A stretch of DNA of 51,749 bases from Ramlibacter sp. (lineage in GTDB: Bacteria; Pseudomonadota; Gammaproteobacteria; Burkholderiales; Burkholderiaceae_C), in assembly GCA_028292245.1 (NCBI GenBank), contig JAQGMS010000104.1:1-51749 (forward strand). Reading direction: 5' to 3'. Position numbers and translations under genes: made by a program. Numbering within the stretch: position 1 is the first letter of the stretch; each line of letters opens with the position of its first letter. Positions 1 to 7,005 of this stretch are shown here, in pieces. The notes under the pieces are model-generated. The model did no database searches. It saw nothing but the letters and a program-made list of their open reading frames with translations, and had not been told where the DNA came from.

Positions 1-47
1 AGTGGCCAGCGACGGAACCGTATTCTGAAAGAACGAAGGCACAACCC

Positions 48-677
48 ATGGGCAATGTCCACCTGATCGAACACCCGCTGGTGCAGCACAAGCTCACGCT
101 GATGCGCAAGAAGGAAGCCAGCACCAACAGCTTCCGGCGCCTGCTCAACGAGCTGGCGATGCTGATGGCCTACGAAGTCACGCGCGACATGGCGATGCAG
201 GAAGTGGAGATCGAGACCCCGATGGAAAAGATGAAGGCCAAGGTCATCGACGGCAAGAAGCTGGTCTTTGTCTCGATCCTGCGCGCGGGCACTGGCATCC
301 TCGACGGCATGCTCAGCGTCGTGCCGGGCGCCCGTGTGGGCCACATCGGCCTGTACCGCGACCCGAAGACGCTCACCGCCGTCGAGTATTACTTCAAGAT
401 GCCGCAGGGCATGCAGGACCGCGACGTGGTGGTGGTGGACCCGATGCTGGCAACCGGCAACTCCGCCATCGCCGCGGTGGAGCGGCTGAAGGAGCTCAAC
501 CCCAAGTCGATCAAGTTCGTCTGCCTGCTGACCTGCCCGGAAGGCATCAAGGCATTGCAGACCGCACACCCCGACGTGCCGATCTACACCGCCGCGATCG
601 ACCGCCAATTGAACGACCACGGCTACATCCTGCCCGGCCTGGGCGACGCCGGCGACCGCATTTTCGGGACGAAGTGA
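48..677 (+). CDS. upp: Uracil phosphoribosyltransferase
   Basis: This cytoplasmic enzyme makes UMP from uracil and PRPP in pyrimidine salvage. The 209-residue length is the family norm. The PRPP-binding loop DPMLATGNS lies at residues 131-139, the SILRAGTG segment at about 76-83, and the C-terminal uracil-binding region [12 protein letters not shown] near residue 193. A Shine-Dalgarno GAAGG sits about 10 nt before the ATG. No uracil permease follows. The gene stands about 5 kb upstream of a nucleoside/base import operon with a cytosine deaminase, whose product (uracil) is this enzyme's substrate; the functional link is inference. Confidence 0.97.
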   Translation: MGNVHLIEHPLVQHKLTLMRKKEASTNSFRRLLNELAMLMAYEVTRDMAMQEVEIETPMEKMKAKVIDGKKLVFVSILRAGTGILDGMLSVVPGARVGHIGLYRDPKTLTAVEYYFKMPQGMQDRDVVVVDPMLATGNSAIAAVERLKELNPKSIKFVCLLTCPEGIKALQTAHPDVPIYTAAIDRQLNDHGYILPGLGDAGDRIFGTK

Positions 678-715
678 GCTGGATCGTCAAGTTAGATGGC
701 ACCTTGCATGGGTCC

Positions 716-853
716 TTTTGAACGCAGAGGGCGCAGAGGAGTCGCAGAGGACGCAGAGAAGTCGGAAAGAGAGAAACTTCTACTGGCTTCCTTGAATTTA
801 CTTTGAATTCCTCTGCGTCCTCTGCGTAACCTTTGCGCCCTCTGCGTTCAAAA
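716..853. repeat. Long imperfect inverted repeat of CGCAGAGG-type units
   Basis: Two arms of about 46 nt (716-761 and 808-853) are near-perfect inverted copies, each built from irregular repeats of a CGCAGAG(G) core and bounded by TTTTG/CAAAA. They could fold into one long hairpin with a roughly 46-nt AT-richer loop. The element fills most of the gap between upp and the TPR gene and ends just before that gene's start. Similar CGCAGAGG-rich inverted repeats are, from general knowledge, scattered in many proteobacterial genomes; no function is shown here. It could act as an upp 3' end structure. Confidence 0.75.
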
Positions 854-894
854 ATACGGTGGCGCCTGACGCGCCTTCGCTAGACTTCCCGCCA

Positions 895-2076
895 ATGCCG
901 TTAAAAACTCTCGTGATCTTGCTCGCGCTGGGCTGCAGCACAGCGTTTTCCGCCCCGTTCACTCCCGCCAACGACGCCGACGTCGTCGAGCGCCTGCCCT
1001 CCACCGCCAGCGACCCATCTGTGCGCCGCGTCGACTCGCTGCGCAAGCAGCTCGCCGCCCGCCCCGACGACGGTGCGCTGCGCATTGAAATCGCGCGGCG
1101 CTACTTCGACATGGCGATGGCGCAGGGCGATCCGCGCTACGTGGGCTACGCCTCCGCCGCGATCGGCCCGATGGCCGGGTCCGCCGCCAACAACGCCGGC
1201 TATTGGCTGGCCAAGGGCCTGATCCAGCAATACAGCCACGACTTCGCGGGCGCGCTTCAAAGCTTAAGCAAGGCAGGCGAGCTGGACCCGCAATCGCCGG
1301 AGCCCATCGCCTGGCGCGCCGCGATTCACATGGTGCAGGCGCGCTACGCCGAGGCGCTGTCCGAATGCACGCGCCTGGTCCCGTTGACTCACCCGCTGCA
1401 GACGCAGGGATGCACGGCGTACGTGCAAGCCAGCACGGGGCAACTCGCGGCCGCCTATGACGCGCTCGGCAAGGAGCTCGCGGCCAGCGGCGCCACCGCG
1501 CCGGAACTCGCGCTGTGGGTGCAGACGCGGCTGGCCGAAATGGCGATCCGCCTGCAGCGCAGCGCCGACGCCCAGGCGCATTTCAACAACGCACTCAAGC
1601 AAGGCGTGACCGACCAGTTCCTGCTTGGAGCGTATTCCGACTTCCTGCTGCAACAGAAGCGCCCGGCCGAAGTGATCACGCTCCTGGCCGACTGGGAGCG
1701 CTCCGACATTCTCCTGTTGCGCCTGGCGCTGGCCGGAAAGGCGCTGAACGACAAGCGCGCCGCCGATTGGGCCGCGCAATTGCGCGATCGCTTCGCCGCT
1801 GCGGCGCTGCGCGGCGACCGCCTGCACGAACAGGAAGCGGCGCGCTTCGAGCTCGACGTCGAGGGCCATCCCGACAAGGCGCTGGAACTGGCGTCGCGCA
1901 ACTACACCGCGCAAAGGGAAGCGCGCGACGCCGAAATCCTGTTGCGCGCCGCGCTCGCGGCCAACCAGCCCAAGGCCGCGCAGCCGGCGCTCGACTGGCT
2001 GCGCACTTCTCGCTACGAAGACCCGGCGCTGGCGCGCGTCGCTGACCAGCTCGGGGCGAAGGGAGCAACGCGATGA
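895..2076 (+). CDS. Secreted TPR-repeat protein
   Basis: The product is a predicted exported protein of 393 residues. A signal peptide covers about residues 1-20 (MPLKTLVILLALGCSTAFSA), followed by helical tetratricopeptide-like repeats from about residue 55 to the end (for example around DPRYVGYASAAIGPM and DFAGALQSLSKAGELDPQSPEP). I chose the ATG at 895 because the signal peptide begins there; an in-frame GTG at 859 would add 12 unlikely residues. The stop overlaps the next gene's ATG (ATGA), so it is probably translationally coupled to the HupE/UreJ-like membrane protein. It may be a periplasmic scaffold for that protein; the exact role is unknown. Confidence 0.85.
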   Translation: MPLKTLVILLALGCSTAFSAPFTPANDADVVERLPSTASDPSVRRVDSLRKQLAARPDDGALRIEIARRYFDMAMAQGDPRYVGYASAAIGPMAGSAANNAGYWLAKGLIQQYSHDFAGALQSLSKAGELDPQSPEPIAWRAAIHMVQARYAEALSECTRLVPLTHPLQTQGCTAYVQASTGQLAAAYDALGKELAASGATAPELALWVQTRLAEMAIRLQRSADAQAHFNNALKQGVTDQFLLGAYSDFLLQQKRPAEVITLLADWERSDILLLRLALAGKALNDKRAADWAAQLRDRFAAAALRGDRLHEQEAARFELDVEGHPDKALELASRNYTAQREARDAEILLRAALAANQPKAAQPALDWLRTSRYEDPALARVADQLGAKGATR

Positions 2077-3236
2077 AGCGGCTCCCGTTCGGGCTGAGCC
2101 TGTCGAAGCCCCTGCTCCCTTTCATCGCCCTGCTGCTGCACCTCACGGCTTGGGCCCACAAGCCGAGCGACAGCTACCTGACGATGCGTGCCGACGGCGA
2201 CAGCAGCCAGCTCGCCGTGCGCTGGGACATCGCGCTGCGCGACCTGGACTATGTGCTGGAGCTCGACCGCGACGGCAACGGCGAGCTGACCTGGGGCGAA
2301 GTCCGCTCGCGTGGCGACGACATTGCACGCTACGCCGTCGCGCACCTGCGGCTCACGGCCGACGACAAGGCCTGCGAGCTGCAACCGGTAGCGCCGATGA
2401 TGCTGGACCATCACAGCGACGGCACTTATGCCGTGCTGACGCTCAGTGCGAAATGCGCGAGCTTCGAACGCGGCCTGAAGGCCCATTACTCGCTGCTGTT
2501 CGACGTCGATCCGACCCACCGCGGCCTGGTGCAGTGGATCGCGCCGGGCGGGCTGGCGTCGCAGCCACTGGTCTTCAGCGCCGACTCCGCCGAGCAGTCG
2601 CTTCAGCTGAAGGCGCCGAGCGCTTGGGAGACGCTAAGGCAATACATCATCGAGGGCGTGTGGCACATCTGGCTGGGCTACGACCACATCCTCTTCCTGC
2701 TCTCGCTGCTGCTGCCCGCGGTGCTGATGCGCATCGGCAATCGCTGGGAACCGGCCTCGAGCCTGAAAGGTTCGTTGCTCGAGGTGCTGAAGGTGGTCAC
2801 CGCCTTCACGCTCGCGCATTCGATCACGCTCAGCCTGGCCGTTCTGGGTTTCGTGAGCCTGCCTTCGCGCTTCGTCGAATCGACCATTGCCGCCTCGGTG
2901 GTGTTCGCCGCACTCAACAACATCCGCGGCTCGATCGAGAAGAGGCGTTGGGTGATGGCCTTTACCTTCGGCCTGATCCACGGTTTCGGCTTCGCCTCCG
3001 CGCTCGCGGACCTGGGCTTGCCGCAGGGCGCGCTGGCGTTGGCGCTGGTCGGCTTCAACCTGGGCGTGGAAGTGGGGCAGATGGCGATCGTCGCCGCCTT
3101 CGTGCCGCTGGCGTTCTGGCTGCGCGGCACCGGTTTTTACCGCAAGGTCTTCACCCCCGTCGGCTCGATCGTCATCGCGATCATCGCCACCTACTGGTTC
3201 GTCCAGCGAGCGTTCGATTTCCGCGGGCCGTTCTAG
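2073..3236 (+). CDS. HupE/UreJ-family membrane protein with EF-hand-like loop
   Basis: The protein has 387 residues. A signal peptide lies at about 1-28. A periplasmic domain follows to about residue 190, and the C-terminal part carries some six or seven membrane segments of the HupE/UreJ_2 type, with conserved-looking histidines in WLGYDHILFL, AHSITLS and LIHGFGFAS. HupE/UreJ proteins are associated with nickel or other metal transport; the substrate here is unknown. Residues 65-76 (DRDGNGELTWGE) match a canonical EF-hand calcium loop at positions 1, 3, 5, 6, 8 and 12. The start overlaps the TPR gene stop by 4 nt. Codons 5-13 are encoded by a repeat-family sequence (see 2086-2110). Confidence 0.88.
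   Translation: MKRLPFGLSLSKPLLPFIALLLHLTAWAHKPSDSYLTMRADGDSSQLAVRWDIALRDLDYVLELDRDGNGELTWGEVRSRGDDIARYAVAHLRLTADDKACELQPVAPMMLDHHSDGTYAVLTLSAKCASFERGLKAHYSLLFDVDPTHRGLVQWIAPGGLASQPLVFSADSAEQSLQLKAPSAWETLRQYIIEGVWHIWLGYDHILFLLSLLLPAVLMRIGNRWEPASSLKGSLLEVLKVVTAFTLAHSITLSLAVLGFVSLPSRFVESTIAASVVFAALNNIRGSIEKRRWVMAFTFGLIHGFGFASALADLGLPQGALALALVGFNLGVEVGQMAIVAAFVPLAFWLRGTGFYRKVFTPVGSIVIAIIATYWFVQRAFDFRGPF
2086..2110 (+). repeat. REP-like repeat inside a signal-peptide coding region
   Basis: The stretch containing TTCGGGCTGAGCCTGTCGAA encodes the peptide PFGLSLSKP within the N-terminus of the HupE-like protein. From general knowledge this is one of the commonest interspersed repeats in betaproteobacteria and other proteobacteria, normally intergenic, and PFGLSLSKP is its familiar translation. 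Here it lies in frame directly after the start codon, just before the hydrophobic core of the signal peptide. Confidence 0.65.
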
Positions 3237-3280
3237 CCATCCACCTGCCCGAATTGACGTAAGCGGGCCACGCGTCCAAA

Positions 3281-3302
3281 CTCTGATCCCTGCCCATCAG
3301 AG
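3281..3302 (+). promoter_or_regulatory. Leader hairpin next to the Shine-Dalgarno
   Basis: CTCTGAT (3281-3287) and ATCAGAG (3296-3302) form a perfect 7-bp stem with an 8-nt loop. The 3' arm runs into the GAGGG Shine-Dalgarno of the gene starting at 3312, so folding would partly mask ribosome binding. Whether it regulates is inference; it has no T-run, so it does not look like a terminator. Confidence 0.4.
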
Positions 3303-3311
3303 GGAAACAGC

Positions 3312-4862
3312 ATGAGTTTTTTTCGCCTACTCGCAGGCCTGTGCGCCGCCCTTTGCGGCCCGGTTGGGGCCGCCGACGCCTACGACGCGGGGGCCAACCA
3401 ACTGTCGATCCCCAAGGTGCAGGTGGGCAACATCTTGTACAACGACGTCGTCGTTCAGCTCGGCGCCTTCCAGGTCGCCAGCGTTGGCAGCCACGCATTG
3501 TTGCCGGGCATCGACACGTACGATCCCTCGAACCGCCGCCTGACGCTGCCCGGGGTCCGCGTGGGTACGACCGTCTATGGGAACGTGGTCCTGCAACTGG
3601 GAGGCGACTTCGCGGTCCTCGCGGTGGGTGGCTCGAGAACCTCTGCGCCCCCAACTCCCGCCACACCGCACATTGCCCGAATTTCAGTCACCGGGCAGCC
3701 TGTGCTGGTCTTCGACCACCTCACCGACAAGCGCGAACCTTTCCACCTGCCCGACCTGCCCGCCACGGCGTGGAAGGACGCCGACGGGATGGTAAACCTG
3801 CCGGTGATCGGTTCCGAGAACTACCGGATGCGAGGCCCCGACCTCGAGCACCTCACATCCGATCCGACACCGACGTTCAGCTCGTCGACCATGGCCTCCC
3901 AAATTGTTGAAGCGAACTACAACTACCACCACTGGATCGGTTCGCCCTACACCTTCGACGGGCGCATCGTGCACGCGCTCGTGCACTCCGAGTGGTATGC
4001 GTGCCTACTGAACAACGACTGCAACGTGACGGTGCCCGCCACCGCCCTGTCCACGGGCAGTTACCAGCTCAACAGCTGGGCCAACACCATCACTTCCTTC
4101 AAGTCGCTGGACGGCGGGGCGTCGTGGTCGGCCAACGGGGTGGACAACGCACACGTAGTCGCAAACGAAAGCTGGACGTGGACAGGCTCGGCCGCGTTGG
4201 CCGATGCCGTCTATCGCAGGGCCTTGAACCACACGGGACTGATGTCGCCTACACGCATCGTGAAGGAAGGCGACTGGTATTACTCAATCGGCTTTCTGGT
4301 GCATCGCAACCCTGCGACATTGGAGGCCGGCACAGGGCAGGCGCCGATCGACAAGAACGGATGGGTGCTCATGCGCACCACCGACGTTTCCGTGCCGTCC
4401 AGCTGGCAAGCCTGGGGCCAGGCGGGCTATGCGCCGATGTCGTCGCACGCGCTCATTAACTTCATTCCAAAGTTGAACGGCGCGGACCTCAACTCGGGGC
4501 ACCCGCAGCTCATTTACGACACGAACGCGAAGGTGTACGTGGTGATGTTCGCGGTATTCGGGGGCACCCAGCTGCACTACGTCACCACGCCGAGCCTGAC
4601 CAACCCGGTGTGGTCAAACGCCGCTGTCGTGGCCGGCTCCGGTACTCTGGCAACGGACCCGCGAAGCGCGTCCGCGACGTGCCCAACAGGGTTCGTGCCC
4701 GTCAACTATCCGTCAGCCATCGACTCGCACTCAAACGGTTTGAATTTCGAATTCACGGATGGCGACCCGTGGCTGTTCTATGTGGTGAACCCGGCCTTGT
4801 GCGGCGGCGACAACCTGGCGCGCGACTTGTATCGACTCCAGCTCGCAATCGAGTATGAGTGA
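3312..4862 (+). CDS. Secreted protein with N-terminal tandem repeats and sialidase-like propeller region
   Basis: The product is a 516-residue exported protein of unknown function. A signal peptide covers about residues 1-21. Two degenerate tandem repeats of about 36 residues follow (from about 24 and 72), each of the form YD..(N)..L..P.V.VG...Y..VV.QLG, a pattern I associate with secreted Burkholderiales proteins. After a Pro/Thr-rich linker, the C-terminal ~400 residues contain BNR/Asp-box-like SLDGGASWS and several WYYSIGF- and PQLIYD-type blades, resembling five-bladed glycosidase or sialidase-like propellers. I cannot name a substrate. It ends 64 nt before the start chosen for the nucleosidase-like lipoprotein. 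Confidence 0.7.
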   Translation: MSFFRLLAGLCAALCGPVGAADAYDAGANQLSIPKVQVGNILYNDVVVQLGAFQVASVGSHALLPGIDTYDPSNRRLTLPGVRVGTTVYGNVVLQLGGDFAVLAVGGSRTSAPPTPATPHIARISVTGQPVLVFDHLTDKREPFHLPDLPATAWKDADGMVNLPVIGSENYRMRGPDLEHLTSDPTPTFSSSTMASQIVEANYNYHHWIGSPYTFDGRIVHALVHSEWYACLLNNDCNVTVPATALSTGSYQLNSWANTITSFKSLDGGASWSANGVDNAHVVANESWTWTGSAALADAVYRRALNHTGLMSPTRIVKEGDWYYSIGFLVHRNPATLEAGTGQAPIDKNGWVLMRTTDVSVPSSWQAWGQAGYAPMSSHALINFIPKLNGADLNSGHPQLIYDTNAKVYVVMFAVFGGTQLHYVTTPSLTNPVWSNAAVVAGSGTLATDPRSASATCPTGFVPVNYPSAIDSHSNGLNFEFTDGDPWLFYVVNPALCGGDNLARDLYRLQLAIEYE

Positions 4863-4926
4863 CAAGGTCACGAAGGCGGCTCCGAGCCAGCGTGTATGCC
4901 GAATCCATGCCACGAAAGGGAACGCA

Positions 4927-5841
4927 ATGCGCAACTGGCTTTCATCGCTCGCAGCTGCCTGCGGACTCGTCCTGGCGGGCTGCGCAACACAGGCGCCGGG
5001 CCTCGATCCAACCCCGCGTGTCGCGGTCATCTCCGCCTTCCAGCCCGAACTCACGCTGTTGCTCTCGAAGGTCGAACAGCCGAAGAGGCATTCGGTCAAC
5101 GGTGTCGAGTTCACGACCGGCACGCTGCAAGGCAAGCCCGTCGTACTGTTCTTGAGCGGCGTCAGCATGACCAACGCCGCGATGAACACGCAGTTGGTGC
5201 TGGACCGCTTCAAGGTCACCCATCTCGTCTTCAGCGGCATCGCCGGCGGCGTGAACCCCTCCCTGAAAGTCGGCGACGTGGTCGTGGCGCAGCGTTGGGG
5301 CCAATACCTTGAAGTGCTGGCGGCGCGTGAGACCGCGCCCGGCCGCTACCAGGCGCCCGGCTGGATGAACGACGTGAAGCTGCCCAATTTCGGGATGCTC
5401 CATCCCAGGCCGGTCGCAGTGCGTTCCGCCGGCCACGCGGGCATCGAAAACAAGTTCTGGTTCGACGCCGATCCTGCACTGATGGAGATCGCGCGGCGCG
5501 CCGCCGGCGTTGCGCTGGAGCGCTGCGACAGCCAGCGCCAGTGCCTCAGCCACGAGCCACGCGTGGTGCTCGGGGGCAATGGCGTTTCGGGCCAGGCCTT
5601 CGTCGACAACGCGGCGTTCCGCGAGTACACCTTCAAGACCTTCGAAGCCAACGTGCTCGACATGGAAACGGCCGCGACGGCAATGGTGGCCTACAGCAAC
5701 GGCGTACCCTTCATCGCGTTCCGCAGCCTGAGCGACCTGGCCGGTGGCGGCGAAGGCGAAAACGAGATCGGCACCTTCTTCAAGATCGCCGCGGACAACT
5801 CCGCCCGCGTCTTGCTGGCGTTTCTATCGGCCTGGAAATAA
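4927..5841 (+). CDS. MTA/SAH-nucleosidase-like lipoprotein
   Basis: This is a nucleoside phosphorylase/MTA-SAH nucleosidase-fold protein (PNP_UDP superfamily) of 304 residues. It keeps the glycine-rich FSGIAGG segment, an acidic residue at E41 aligning with E12 of E. coli MTN, the NVLDMETAA ribose-binding motif (E247) and RSLSD (D270, aligning with the catalytic D197). Residues 1-19 form a lipoprotein signal ending LAGC (Cys19), so it should be membrane-anchored outside the cytoplasm, whereas classical MTN is cytosolic. I chose ATG 4927 for its Shine-Dalgarno (GAAAGGG) and signal peptide; the frame is open back to 4855. It precedes the nucleoside ABC operon, suggesting it splits nucleosides in the periplasm before uptake (inference). 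Confidence 0.85.
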   Translation: MRNWLSSLAAACGLVLAGCATQAPGLDPTPRVAVISAFQPELTLLLSKVEQPKRHSVNGVEFTTGTLQGKPVVLFLSGVSMTNAAMNTQLVLDRFKVTHLVFSGIAGGVNPSLKVGDVVVAQRWGQYLEVLAARETAPGRYQAPGWMNDVKLPNFGMLHPRPVAVRSAGHAGIENKFWFDADPALMEIARRAAGVALERCDSQRQCLSHEPRVVLGGNGVSGQAFVDNAAFREYTFKTFEANVLDMETAATAMVAYSNGVPFIAFRSLSDLAGGGEGENEIGTFFKIAADNSARVLLAFLSAWK

Positions 5842-5847
5842 TCAGTA

Positions 5848-5896
5848 ATGGTTACACCATCAGTCCGCCCGGCCGCTGGTACAAAACCTTTTTGGT
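5848..5896 (+). promoter_or_regulatory. Possible enhancer-binding-protein dyads upstream of sigma-54 promoter
   Basis: Two small dyads lie 20-70 bp upstream of the sigma-54 element: ATGGT-TAC-ACCAT at 5848-5860, and ACC-TTTTT-GGT at 5886-5896. Both carry ACC/GGT-type half-sites that loosely recall NtrC boxes, but neither matches the TGCACC-N5-GGTGCA consensus well. They are recorded as candidates only. Confidence 0.25.
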
Positions 5897-5915
5897 CGGT
5901 AGCATGCCCCTGCGC

Positions 5916-5930
5916 TGGCATGACGCTTGC
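5916..5930 (+). promoter_or_regulatory. Sigma-54 promoter (-24/-12)
   Basis: TGGCATGACGCTTGC matches the sigma-54 consensus TGGCAC(G/A)-N4-TTGC at nearly every informative base, with correct spacing between the GG (-24) and GC (-12) dinucleotides. Transcription would start at about 5942, giving a leader of about 25 nt before the ATG at 5967 with AGGAGA as Shine-Dalgarno. Sigma-54 with NtrC commonly drives nitrogen-scavenging genes, which fits the importer plus cytosine deaminase downstream. Confidence 0.75.
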
Positions 5931-5966
5931 GAGCTTGCACAAAACCGATTTCACAGGAGAAGAACC

Positions 5967-6962
5967 ATGTCGATCGCCCTCACAACGAGAAGAACCCTCA
6001 TAGCGCTGGCCCTGGCCACGGCCCTGCCCGGCATGGCGCTGGCCCAGGCCAAATTGAAAGTCGCGGGCATCTACACCGTGCCGTTCGAGCAGCAGTGGGC
6101 CGGCCGCATCCACCAGGCCCTGAAGGCGGCGGAAGCGCGCGGTGAGATCGAGTACAAGGCCAGCGAGAACGTCTCCAACGCCGACTATGAGCGCGTGATG
6201 CGCGAATACGCCACCGGCGGCAGCCAATTGATCATCGGCGAGGCGTTTGCGGTCGAACCGGCGGCCCGCAAGGTGGCCAAGGACTTCCCCAAGACCTCCT
6301 TCCTGATGGGATCGTCGGGCAAGCCGCAGGCGCCCAACTTCAGCGTGTTCGACAACTACATCCAGGAGCCGGCCTACCTCACCGGCATGGTGGCCGGCGG
6401 CATGACCAAGACCAACAAGATCGGCATGGTCGGCGGCTTCCCGATTCCGGAAGTCAACCGCCTGATGCACGCCTTCATGGCCGGCGCCAAGGAAACCAAC
6501 CCCAAGGTGGAGTTCACCGTGAGCTTCATCAACAGCTGGTTCGACCCGCCCAAGGCCAAGGAAGCCGCCTTCGCCATGATCGACAAGGGCGCGGACGTGC
6601 TGTACGCCGAGCGCTTCGGCGTTTCGGACGCGGCCAAGGAAAAGGGCAAGCTGGCGATCGGCAACGTGATCAACACGCAGGACAAGTACCCCGACACCGT
6701 GATCGCCTCTGCGCTGTGGAAGATGGAGCCGACGGTCGACCGCGCGATCAAGATGGCCAAGGACGGCAAGTTCACCGCCGAGGAATACGGGCAGTACTCG
6801 ATGATGAAATACAAGGGCTCGGAGATGGCGCCGCTGGGCACCTTCGAGAAGAAAGTGCCGGCCGACATCGTCGCCAAGGTCAAGGCCAAGGAACAGGCCA
6901 TCCGCGACGGCAAGTTCACCGTGAAGGTGGACGACACGCAGCCCAAGTCCACCGCGAAGTGA
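5967..6962 (+). CDS. BMP/PnrA-family ABC transporter substrate-binding protein
   Basis: This 331-residue periplasmic binding protein has a signal peptide at about residues 1-27 ending in ALAQA. It belongs to the BMP (basic membrane protein/PnrA/Med) family, which binds purine or pyrimidine nucleosides. Family features include KVAGIYTVPFEQQW near the mature N-terminus, IGEAFAVEP, the NKIGMVGGFPIPEVNR block and ADVLYAERFGVSDAAKEKG. The ATG at 5967 follows AGGAGA. It heads an operon with an ATPase, two permeases and a cytosine deaminase, and lies just behind a sigma-54 promoter. The exact ligand (nucleoside or base) cannot be read from sequence. Confidence 0.92.
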   Translation: MSIALTTRRTLIALALATALPGMALAQAKLKVAGIYTVPFEQQWAGRIHQALKAAEARGEIEYKASENVSNADYERVMREYATGGSQLIIGEAFAVEPAARKVAKDFPKTSFLMGSSGKPQAPNFSVFDNYIQEPAYLTGMVAGGMTKTNKIGMVGGFPIPEVNRLMHAFMAGAKETNPKVEFTVSFINSWFDPPKAKEAAFAMIDKGADVLYAERFGVSDAAKEKGKLAIGNVINTQDKYPDTVIASALWKMEPTVDRAIKMAKDGKFTAEEYGQYSMMKYKGSEMAPLGTFEKKVPADIVAKVKAKEQAIRDGKFTVKVDDTQPKSTAK

Positions 6963-6968
6963 CCGGCT

Positions 6969-7001
6969 CCCTCTCCCTCTGGGAGAGGGCTGGGGTGAGG
7001 G
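6969..7001 (+). repeat. REP-like hairpin that also supplies a Shine-Dalgarno
   Basis: CCCTCTCCC (6969-6977), loop TCT and GGGAGAGGG (6981-6989) form a perfect 9-bp stem six bases after the binding-protein stop codon, followed by CTGGGGTGAGGG. This composite is, from general knowledge, a very common proteobacterial interspersed repeat. Its GAGGG tail (6997-7001) is the only Shine-Dalgarno for the GTG at 7006. Such hairpins can stabilise the upstream mRNA and lower downstream expression, fitting a binding protein needed in excess. Confidence 0.7.
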
Positions 7002-7005
7002 CAGC

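Noticed and set aside
859..894. Upstream GTG start for the TPR protein
   Set aside because: It adds 12 residues before a good signal peptide and lies next to the inverted repeat; ATG 895 is better.
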